64,000 nucleotides of DNA, taken from Bacteroidales bacterium (GTDB lineage: Bacteria; Bacteroidota; Bacteroidia; Bacteroidales; Lentimicrobiaceae). A program made the position numbers and the translations under genes. The notes beneath the pieces are model-generated. The model saw only the letters and a program-made list of their open reading frames with translations, searched no databases and had not been told where the DNA came from. Positions 19,707 to 29,542 of the stretch are shown piece by piece (positions within the stretch are counted from its first letter, which is position 1; each line of letters starts with the position of its first letter). The stretch spans positions 124,001 through 188,000 of the forward strand of contig JADJEQ010000015.1 of the NCBI GenBank assembly GCA_016709025.1, written 5' to 3'.

Positions 19707-20271
19707 ATGATCGAAAAGAATAACATCGGTGTAATACATGGTCGATTTCAAGGACTTCACCTTGGGCATATGGAGTATCTACTTGAAGGTAAGAGACGAT
19801 GTGATTTCCTCTATATAGGAATTACTAATCCAGACCCCGGATTAACAAAAGAGAATCAGGCTGATCCAAAGCGATCAACGGAAGAAGAAAATCCTTTTAC
19901 ATACTATGAAAGAATGATTATGTTAAGAAATTCATTTATGGAAGCTGGGATTGATAGAAAGGATTTTGAGATAGTCCCTTTCCAATCAACTATCCTGAAA
20001 TGATCAAATACTATGTGCCCATTGATGCTATATTTTTTATTACTATATATGATGAATGGGGCAAACACAAGATTAACACCCTGAATGCACTTGGATTACA
20101 AACAGACCTAATGTGGACAAGATCAATGGAAGATAGGTTTACTACTGGAAAAACGTAAGAAAATTAATTGCTGATGATGAACCATGGGAACATTTAGTCC
20201 CCGCTTCTGTTTCAAACTACATTAGAAGTAATCAATTGGATTTAAGAGTTAGGAGATTGATCAATGGTTAA
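19707..20271 (+). CDS. NMNAT-like / cytidylyltransferase-family nucleotidyltransferase (one frameshift)
   Basis: About 187 residues with a frameshift near 19985. The N-terminus 'GVIHGRFQGLHLGHMEYL' has the HxGH nucleotide-binding motif of the class I nucleotidyltransferase superfamily, and 'FLYIGITNPDPGL' follows as the second strand. The C-terminal part contains 'LNALGLQTDLMWTRS' and 'VPASVSNYIRSN', the latter like the 'vSaTxIR' motif of archaeal-type nicotinamide-nucleotide adenylyltransferases. Such enzymes transfer a nucleotidyl group and release pyrophosphate. Its stop overlaps the next ATG by 8 bases, a sign of translational coupling to the dikinase-like gene. Confidence 0.8.
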
Positions 20272-22981
20272 CAATATCACAATCGGATCAGATGGTATAA
20301 TTGATAGAAACATCTATGGAGGAAAGGCATATTGGCTTTCATGGTTGATTGCCAATAATTTTAATGTCCCTGAGTGTTTTTTATAGCTACTTCACCAGAA
20401 AAAGAATGGCCTTTTGTAGGATCATTTCTTAAATCTGATGACTTATTCAAGAAACTAATACAGCAATTTAAAATTGAAACTGATCTTTATGATGTTGCTA
20501 TTCGATCTTCAGCAATAAATGAAGATTCAACTGAAAAGAGTTTTGCTGGTCATTTTCAAAGTTATGTTGAACCCGTTTCAATGAGAAAATTGATTTTAAA
20601 TATCGAAAATGTCATTAAAAGCATTCAGAAATTTGACGATGGAGATACACAAAGTATAGGAGTCGTTGTTCAAAAAAGAATAAATGCAAAGTATTCTGGG
20701 ATTGCATTTTCTTCAAATCCGATTACTGCTTCAAAACAAGAAGTGTTAATTAGTCTCGTTGAAGGAATGGGGGATAAATTAGTATCTGGAAAAATTAGTG
20801 GTGTCGATTTTATTGTAAACTTTAATTCAGACAAACCCGAGTACCCGTCATAAATTCAAGTATTGAAAAAAGCATATTGTTGAGCTCAGTTTGGTAGTAA
20901 AAGAGATTGAAGAAAAGCTAAAATGCCCGATGGATATTGAATGGTGTATTGATTCAATAAGCAATCGACTATTTATTTTACAATGCAGACCTATCACAAC
21001 AATTTTCCCTTCCATTCCTGGAATTATTCCAATCAATCTTTTGAATCGAGAAAACATACCTATTCAAGGAAGAGATTTTGATAAAGTAAGAATAAGATTC
21101 ATTGCACAGGAAAATTTCATTAACATATCTAATGCATATATCATTGTAAATAGTAAAGATTTCTTCATTGATGATGCATTGCTTAGAAAAATTCACCCAG
21201 ATAAAAGTTGCAAGGGGTATAGTGTAGTTTTGATCTATCCAAAAAGAATTTCAGGTAATATTATTAGGTATTTTGCAGATAATGAGATTGCTAATCAAAA
21301 GTCTTCTTTCAGGACCTGCCAACGATATGAAGTTAGGACATACCAAGATAAACAAAGTCTCAAAGATACCCTTCAAACTATCTATTACAAATGTAATGAA
21401 GTATCTTGGCTATGTATAGTTATTATCCAAGAAATTTTTGATCCTGTATTTACTGGTATTGCAAAAAAAATTGAAGGTGGTTATCTACTTGAAATTGCTA
21501 AAGGTCACTTTGTTCCAAAAGGTATTGTGCCAACATCTCAATATATTTTAAGTGATGATTATGGAATACTCCACAAAAAAGAGGTTACTCAGGAATACTC
21601 CTATAATATTTCGCAAGGAGCAGTCATTAAGGAAAACTGTAACTCTTTTATTTCTATTGATAGTATTTCATTATCATTAATTATAAAGAAGTTGAGTCCA
21701 GTCCTATCTACTGGTAATCAAGCTGTTGAATTTGGGTTGTTGCTTGATGAAGAATCTAATTTATTGATGCCGTATCTTATTGATATGGTTAACGACCAAA
21801 GCAACAATGAATTGGATTCAAAATTGCTAACTGAAGGTGTGATCTCAGCAGGAAAAAGAACTGGAGGGCAATTTATATTGAACCAGAAGATCTGGAACAG
21901 GATAGTTTAGAATTACACCTTCATAACATACTAGTAGATAATATTACATATGATGAAGAAATCATTTTCCTAACTCAAACCCCAGATATTGCGCTGCTTG
22001 AAATTTTGAAGCAGTACAATAATGATAAAATTGATTTATATTCAAAGAAGGGTCAGCACTATCTCATTTCGGAATTATCTTACGGGAAAGGAAAATTCCA
22101 GCAATTGTTTTTGATGGAAAGTTTAATTTTTATTTCAATAAAATTATTAAAATTGATGCTGTTTCAGAAAATATTAAAGGGAAGCCCGTATTTCTATTGG
22201 ACATTCTTGTATTACTAGTTATATCAACCCTGATTTAGATGGAGTTGTTTCATCGATTGCCCTTTCCTACTATAAATCATTTAAAGGAGAGAATTTCATT
22301 CCAACTCATTTTGGTACTTATGACAATGAGTCAATATTTGTACTTAACCACTTTAACATTGAATTTCCAAAATCACTTCTTCAATTAATGAGTATGAAAC
22401 TATAATACTAGTTGATACCCATCATCCTTTACAATTGTCAGAGTCTATTCCTTTAGATAAAGTTGTTGAAATTTGGGACCATCATATGAGTGGTAGCCCC
22501 CTCAACTACTCAAAGGGATAAAGATGCATATGAATGGTTAAAATTGTTTGTTTGTATCTCTGATGACTTAATATTTAAACTTTTTAAATCCCGATCTTCG
22601 TTTGACAATTTAGAATCTTTTCAAATAATTCTCAATAATCTTAAGGATTTTGAATTTGGTAGTTATAGGGTTGGAATATCACAAATTGAAATGATTAACA
22701 TAAAGCAAATAGTGGATAAATCAGATTTAGTAGATGCATTATCCCAAGTTAAGAAATTGAAAATGCTTGACTATATAATATTTAGCGGTGTAGATATACT
22801 GTCTCATAAAACAACACTTGTTGTACCAGATGTGGAAACATTAAATATCATTAATAAAGGAATGGGGTATAATTTCATAATTATGAAAAATGAAATTGAA
22901 AAAATTTTGTTAAGAAAAACTGATTATATTCCAAAATTGAAAAAGTATTTTAGTTCTCTATCTGTTGATAATAATTGTTAG
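20264..22981 (+). CDS. PEP-synthase-like ATP-grasp / phosphohistidine / DHH-DHHA2 protein (frameshifted, probable fusion)
   Basis: About 905 residues over several frames. The N-terminal part is a pyruvate-phosphate-dikinase-type ATP-grasp: 'VAIRSSAINEDSTEKSFAGH' (about residue 80), 'VVVQKRINAKYSGIAFSSNP', and ending 'FILQCRPIT' near residue 245. A second ATP-grasp-like block follows ('VIIQEIFDPVFTGIA', 'LLEIAKGHFVPKGIVP'). A swivelling domain has 'EGSALSHFGIILRERKIP', whose His (22065-22067) would carry phosphate. Then comes a DHH phosphoesterase ('SYINPDLDGVVSS', 'ILVDTHHP', 'IWDHHMSG') with a DHHA2 tail ('VGISQIEM'). No PEP-binding TIM barrel is seen, so the architecture is nearer rifampicin phosphotransferase than PEP synthase. 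No start codon suits a separate DHH gene, so fusion is favoured but unproven because of frameshifts. Confidence 0.78.
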
Positions 22982-23685
22982 TCCTTATGAGGACCAAACA
23001 GAACTGAAAAAAAATAACCTGAAAGAGCCAGAACAAACAGGATTTTAATAGTTGGCAGGAAATTTTTCTCAATAACGCTTCTGTGTGAAAAATAGACATA
23101 AAATTAAAGGATAGAGTTCTTTTCAACTCTTATTTTCGTTGGTTTACTGTGTCTTAATGCTTTTACTACGATATAATGCCGTTTGACAGATAAATAAAGA
23201 CTCCGTTTCGCGTTATTCCCGGATGCTTTTATACACAGCAATGAAGAATATGAATATTAAATTCAGCAGTGCAGTCACTAGGATAAGGATGTTTCGTAAA
23301 ATATTTCAAGAAATGTCCTTCATTCTGGTTTTTTTTATCATTTAGCGTAACTTTTATCATCGAATATTCGATTATCAATGCAGAAATTAAGCTTTAGAGT
23401 AAACTTAGCGTAAACAATTCATGTATTTTATATACAAATTTGATGATTTATATGCAATAAAAGTATTCAAAGTGCTGATATTGTGGCAACTAAACAATGC
23501 GATAAATTATTCAACGATATTTTTTAGATGTTAAACCGGATCAAAGGTTATCAATCCCCTATTCTTCATAATTTTGATTGATTTATAATCAAGTTTGCGA
23601 ATCAGGAATTTAAAAGACTTCCTTTCGTCAAGGTTATGAAGTTGATCGAAGATATAATGTAAAATGGCAATAAAATAAACTTGTT
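22982..23685. other. Intergenic, 704 bases, AT-rich
   Basis: No coding frame, RNA gene or clear hairpin terminator was found. The words 'tagcgtaa' recur at about 23344 and 23408. The stretch separates the dikinase cluster from the glycosylase-family gene. Confidence 0.4.
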
Positions 23686-24322
23686 ATGATAACCATACAC
23701 CAATATCTTGATAAGTATCCCATATCACGGGATAGCAAAAAACTGATTGTAGGAACCATCCATCCCCATGATCATGAGAACTTCGGGATTCCGTTTTTTT
23801 ACGGCAACAGGTCGAGCATCTGGAAAATCCTCAGCGAAGCATTCCTGATGAACTTAAACATCCAATAACACTTCCGGATGTATTAAACTTTCTGGAGAAG
23901 CATAAAATTTCAGTAAGGGATACCATACGTCAATGCAAGCGCATTAATCCTACTGCTTTGGATAAAGATCTCGAGCCCATCGAACTAAACAAAGATATTA
24001 TTGACCAGATCAAAGAATCGGAAATTTCGAAATTCTCTTCACGAGTGGTTTTCAGAAAAACAACGCTTTTAAACTCTTTTATGTTGATATCTTAGGTAAG
24101 GCAATTACTTCTGAAATCCGTGGAAACAGGGAAGTTATGCTGGATAATGAGGTATTTGGAAGGAAGGTAAAGTTGAAAATTCTCTATTCTCCTTCCGGTT
24201 CATCGAATGTTGGACTATCAAAATGCAGGTTATATCTTGATAACAAGTCAAAATATGAAAATTCCAGCCGGCCGGTTTATGAATTTAAGGTTGATTATTA
24301 CAGGCAGGCTTTTGAGGTATAA
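23686..24322 (+). CDS. Uracil-DNA-glycosylase superfamily protein (frameshifted)
   Basis: About 212 residues across three frames (breaks near 23860 and 24060). 'KKLIVGTIHPHDHENFGIPF' followed by 'FFYGNRSSIWKIL' (residues about 19-50) matches the opening of Mug/UDG-superfamily proteins, where the first loop binds the flipped base and 'FFYGNxxxxxWxIL' is typical. Standard members remove uracil, hypoxanthine or mismatched bases from DNA. The C-terminal half has 'VDILGKAITSEIRGN' and 'LKILYSPSGSSNVG', the latter in place of the second catalytic loop. It sits alone between gaps of about 700 and 77 bases. Superfamily call fairly sure, substrate unknown. Confidence 0.7.
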
Positions 24323-24399
24323 CTGGAATGTTGGAGATGCAATTATTCCTTTTTTATAGCTTTGATATTTGAGATGCTTTTAGCCTAAAATTATTGAAT

Positions 24400-25966
24400 A
24401 TGAGCAGTATCATTTTTATAACATTCGATATCAAAAAGGATGAGTACCCTTCCATGCCCTATGCGGTAGCAACCATGGTTGCCTGTCTTAAAAAGGCAAA
24501 GCAGAAAACTTCCCACTATTCCATTGACCTTGAACATGCAAAGCATGGTACACAGGGTAATCATTCAATTACTGATACAATCAGGAAAGATTTATTGAGT
24601 AAAAAGATCATTTTACTAAATTTGATTTTATAGCAATCAGTTTTACGGCATGGACAATAGATTACTGTCTTTTATTGATAAGTATGCTGATGGACTATAA
24701 AGGTAAAATTATTTTTGGTGGATACGAAGTCACTTCAATGAATGATGATGAGCTTAAACAGCAGTTTCCAAGGGTTGACTATTTCATTAAGGGGTATGCT
24801 GAAACAGCATTAAATTAATCGTAGCGGAAGGCCGCACCTTCCCGGAAAAGGTTGTTAATATTCCGGCTGAGCCAAATGATCTTATTTCACCTTATCTGAC
24901 CAAAGTTCTAGATACTTATTCACAGAAGTTGTATTGGGAAACAAAGCGTGGATGCCCATATAAATGCGGCTTCTGTGAATGGGGTAATGCAATTGTGAAG
25001 GTTATGGAACTACCAAAGGATCGTCTCCTCAATGAAATTGAATTATTTAAAGAGAGCACAGTATCAGAAATTAATATTCTTGATGGTACCTTTAACTGGG
25101 GCAAAAACTATCTGTTTTATTTTGCGGAGCTTCTAAAATCAACGACTCTGAAAATTACATGTCAGGTAAGATTCGAATCTTTACTAACCAAACATGGAAA
25201 TGAGTTCTTTGAATTGGTAAAATCAAACAGAGACCGGATACATCTTGAATTCGGATTGCAAACCATTCATCCTGAAGAAATGAAAACAATTAGCAGGATT
25301 AATGACCTTGATAAAAATTAAATCCGTACTTAAAAGTTGGAGGAAAATCAAATTGATTATGAAGTCAGCATCATATATGCCATTCCCGGACAGACTGTTG
25401 AATCATTTATTGACACTATTGAGTTTCTGATTGAGCAAGGCTGTCGTAATATCAAGGCTTATCCCTTGAGAATTCCAAAGAACTCAATTCTTGAATGCAG
25501 AAAAGAGGATTTCAAGGTGAAAGAGTCGAAAAATTCCATGAACATCCCTTCCGTAATATCCTCAAACTCTTTTTCTAGTGAACAGCGTGAAGATATGGAC
25601 AGGATAGTCAATAGATTGCATGATGGCGCCCTTTATAATCATATGGAATCTCAGAAAGTGCTAGAGGGAGGAACAACCATGACCTTATGTTCTATTTCCA
25701 ATTATTTACATGAAATAAAAAGCGTTGATATAAAAGAAGCAAACGACGAACTTGCAAATAGGGTAAAGCTAGACTATTTAGAACCAATAGAAAAGACCAT
25801 TATCAAAGAAAATCCTCTTCAAGGAATGTCATTTTGTTTAGATTTTGATATTTTTGTAGATCAAATGCAGTATATCGATAACCTTCTTAAAAAAGAAGTC
25901 CTTCTAAAACTCAAGAAAAGATCAATTCCTCCGGAAGAGGAATCACCTTTTAATAAATCTTTTTAG
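24400..25966 (+). CDS. B12-binding / radical SAM protein (frameshifted)
   Basis: About 522 residues joined over breaks near 24630, 24815 and 25320. Residues 1-140 look like a cobalamin-binding Rossmann domain ('DFIAISFTAWTID', 'KIIFGGYEVTSM'). The radical SAM core has the Cx3Cx2C iron-sulfur motif in 'GCPYKCGFCEWG' (about 24953-24988), then 'INILDGTFNWG', 'HLEFGLQTIHPEEM' and 'SIIYAIPGQTVESF'. Such proteins generate a 5'-deoxyadenosyl radical and often methylate or rearrange unreactive carbons. The substrate is not evident. The ATG at 24400 is preferred over the TTG six bases earlier. The neighbouring glycosylase-like and kinase-like genes suggest a nucleotide-linked role, which is speculation. 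Confidence 0.82.
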
Positions 25967-26078
25967 GTCTTATCAATCCAAATATTGAACCTAAAAATGT
26001 ACTGTCGTGCTTTTCTCTCGAAAAGCGGAAATTACTACTTTTACAGGGAAGTTGAATTGGAAAATTAACACTGAGTAA

Positions 26079-26616
26079 ATGAAAAACATAATCACTTTGG
26101 CCGGTGATCCCGGTGCAGGCAAAACAGAAGTCGGAAAACTACTTGCCGAAAACCTGAATTGGGAATTGATCAATATAGGAAAGTTGCAACGTGAACTGGC
26201 AGCTGAACTGGGCATGGATGTTCAGGAGCTAAATCAACACATGGTAATAGACCGGAAGTATGATGATATGCTGGATGGTAAAATCAAAGATATTGGACAA
26301 AACAGAACCAGGGGTAATAGTTGATTCCAGAATAGCCTGGCATTGGATTCCTAATTCGTTGAAGGTTTTCCTATATGTTGATATCGGGGAAGCTGCCGCT
26401 AGGGTGTTCAATGCAAAGCGTTCATCTGAGCAATATACTAACATCGAAGATGCCAGTTCTAAATTGAGTATGAGGAAAGAAATGGAGATTAAACGCTTGA
26501 AATCATTGTATGCAATTGACTTCTCTGATTTGAAGAATTACGACCTTGTGATTGATACTACACAGATCAGTCCGGAAAAAGTTTGCAACCGGATACTGGA
26601 AAGAATGAATATTTAA
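26079..26616 (+). CDS. Small P-loop nucleotide kinase-like protein (one frameshift)
   Basis: About 179 residues with a frameshift near 26305. The N-terminus 'IITLAGDPGAGKTEVGKLLA' is a Walker A motif of the adenylate/cytidylate kinase type. 'TEPGVIVDSRIAWHWIPN' and 'LKVFLYVDIGEAAARVF' fit the Cmk-like core, with a lid-like basic stretch 'MRKEMEIKRLKSLY' and the ending 'DLVIDTTQISPEKV'. Short cytidylate-kinase-like proteins of this shape phosphorylate nucleotides or other small molecules. It stands between the radical SAM gene (112 bases) and the SNF2 gene. Confidence 0.78.
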
Positions 26617-26695
26617 TGGGATAATTCCTTATCCTTTAATAATGCATTTGTAATTTGTTTGCTCTAAATTAGTGCCCGGTTAAAACTTTTCTACT

Positions 26696-29542
26696 TTGTC
26701 TCAATTGAATTTCTCCGAAGGTCAAAAAATCACAGCCCGTGGCGAAGATTTTTTAATATCAAAAGTCGATACCAATTTCGATGGTTCATTTCTGTTACAT
26801 GCACAGGGAATCAGTGAGTTGGTGAAGGGGAAGTCCTTTGTTTTTGACTGTTCGATCGATACCGGTATTTCCACTGTCGATCCGGCCCTCACCAGGCTTA
26901 TTCCCGATATAGACAGCGGCTACCGCAAAACAAAACTGTTTATCGAAACCCAGATCAGGAACTCATCCATCTATTCCGACAAGATTACCATCGCTCCAAA
27001 AGCTGCTTTCAATATGGCTGAGTACCAGTTAACCCCAACGTTGAAAGCATTGAAACTTGCCCGTCCCCGTATCCTTATTGCGGATGGTGTTGGTTTGGGT
27101 AAGACAATTGAGGTGGGTATTTTTATTGCGGAATTGATGAAGCGGGGAAAAGGCAAACGCATCATGGTGCTTGCCTTGAAATCTATTTTGGCTCAGTTCC
27201 AGCAGGAGATGTGGAACCGCTTTGCGATTCCTTTGGTTCGGTTGGATAGCGAAGGTATTTCACGTATCAAAACAAAATTGCCTGCCAACAAGAATCCTTT
27301 CGAGTATTACGATAAGACCATCATTTCAATTGATACCCTAAAGAATAATGCTAAATTCAGGCATTACATTGAAAAATCGCATTGGGATATCATTGTAATA
27401 GATGAATGTCATACCGTTGCCAATATCGACAGCCAGCGTGGAGATCTTGCTCAGTTCCTTTCACAGCAATGTGATGCGCTGGTGCTCACTTCGGCTACTC
27501 CTCATAATGGCAGGAAGGAGTCCTTCGCTAACATCATCCGGATGATTGAACCTACTGCCATTCCCCGCAGTGGTGAGTATGGCAAAGCTGACATTGAAGA
27601 ATATTATGTCAGCAGGTTCAAAAATGATATAGAAGATTCTGCTGTCCGGGCAAATTTTCAGGACAGGGAAATTGTAAGGATAAGTACTGACCTGACCGAT
27701 GATGAAATTGATTTTCTGAAGTTTCAGCAAAATCTGAAATTTAATGCCCTGGATGGCATCCGGAAAGGAAAGAACAAAAATGATTTTCTCTTTTCAATCG
27801 GCATTTTCAAGGCTTTTCTTTCTTCTCCCCAGGCTGCGTTGGTAAGTATCAATCACCGGATCGAAAAAGTGACTGCGGCCACATCAGATTCTGATGATCT
27901 TGAAGATAATTTAGCTGTCCTCAATGAATTGAAATCAAAGCTGGAAAACATTCTGGAAAGAAATCGGACAGCAAGTATCGTAAATTAAGGGAAACCCTGT
28001 TTAATTGGGCTGGTCTGGCCGTAAACAAGATGACCTATGTTATTTCGCGGGAAAGGATTGATACCATAGAGTATTTTAAGGAAAACCTAAAACAGGACTT
28101 CAACTTGCCTGATGACGGCTATTGCTTTCTTTCATGGCAGCCTTTCTGATGTAGATCAGCAGGAAATGATTGATGATTTTGGTAAACGGACAGCAGTTCG
28201 GATTTTTATCTGCTCCGATGCAGCTTCCCAGGGCGTCAACCTGCACTTCTTCTGCAACCGGATGTTCAATTATGATATTCCCTGGTCGTTGATTACCCTC
28301 GAACAGCGCAATGGCCGCATCGACCGGTATGGCCAGAAAAGAACGCCATACATCCATTATCTTGTTGCGGAATCGGATATTGAAGGGCTCAATACCGACT
28401 TGCGAATCATTAAGAAACTTACAATCAAAGAAGAGGAAGTTCATAAATCGCGGCGATGCCGGTTCAGTCATGCAATTGTATAACTCAAACAAGGAAGAGC
28501 GATTGGTTGAAAAGGCATTTATGAAGCAGGATGAAGATTTTCTCGATAAGCTTCAGCCGGATGATGAGTTTGACTTCTCCGTTATTTTTGGCAACGAATC
28601 TGATAATACGGAATCTGTCATCACAGATCAACCGCTTGAACAACCGCTTTCGATTTATTCGCACGATGACCTCTTTTTCAGGGATCTTTTTGAACAATTA
28701 GTCAGCTCAGGCCAGATATCCGGAAACGATATAAAAGTAAATGACCCTGGTTACATCGAATTGGTGAATACTCCTGAATTGAACGAAGTATTATTCGATC
28801 TTCCTCAGGAAGCCATGCCCAAACTAAGAGATATCTTTCGCCTGACAACTGATAAAGAACTGGTTCAAAGCGATTGAAGATGCAAGAAAACTTAAAGGCG
28901 ATTGGGCAAAGTTCCAGGTGTTAAGCGAGCTGCATCCCGCTATCCGGTATTACATGACCAAACTCGAAGGCAGTGTAGATAAAGATGTTGCGCTTGCTGC
29001 CCGCTGCAACATTTTCCCGTTGCAACTGCCTGGTACATCATGCATGGACAGGTATCCAATAACCTGGGCCAACCGGTAATCTCCGATTTCTTTGTTATCG
29101 CTGTGAACTGGGATGGCAGCCTGGCTAGAAGCCCTTCCTGTTCAACGAGTTTGTGGATAAATTCAGGTTATCGGAAACTATTTATACGGAACTTATTCAA
29201 TGAATCATTCCCACCTGCAAAACATACTTCCGATGTAATTGATCGGGCACAAGGTTGTATATATCAACCCCACCAGGATGAAGTTACAAAGCAAAATGTC
29301 TCAAAAACTAACCAATTACCAGACTCATCTCTCAAACTGGGAAGCAGGCGCATTCCAACAACTTGCACTTGAGTTCGAAGGCATGGGAGAATCGGTTTTT
29401 CTGAAAACAAAAAAGACAATACAGCCAAAGAGATCAAAACATCCTGAATACTTCGGGCCGGTTTTACAAGGACCTCACATCACTTCAGAATGAAGCCTTC
29501 CTGAAAGTATTGGCTGTTTTCTATAATCCTCCTGCAAAATGA
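26696..29542 (+). CDS. SNF2-like helicase, DISARM DrmD-like (frameshifted)
   Basis: About 949 residues over frames breaking near 27985, 28115, 28480, 28870 and several times to 29540. It has Walker A 'ADGVGLGKTIEVG' (near residue 130), 'VIDECHTVAN' near 235, 'LTSATPHNG', then the second lobe with 'DAASQGVNLHFF' and 'EQRNGRIDRYGQ'. The long C-terminal extension ('KAIEDARKLKGDWAKF', 'TKLEGSVDKDVALAARCNIF') is typical of SNF2 proteins that travel with restriction systems. The upstream frame offers no ATG; TTG at 26696 is the likely start. Its TGA overlaps the methyltransferase ATG (ATGA at 29539-29542), so the two are coupled, the same order as drmD-drmMI of class 1 DISARM. Base composition resembles the backbone more than the AT-rich genes after 34.5 kb. 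Confidence 0.8.

Noticed and set aside
20264..22981. Ordinary PEP synthase or pyruvate phosphate dikinase
   Set aside because: No C-terminal PEP/pyruvate barrel motif is present in any frame; the swivelling domain runs directly into DHH.
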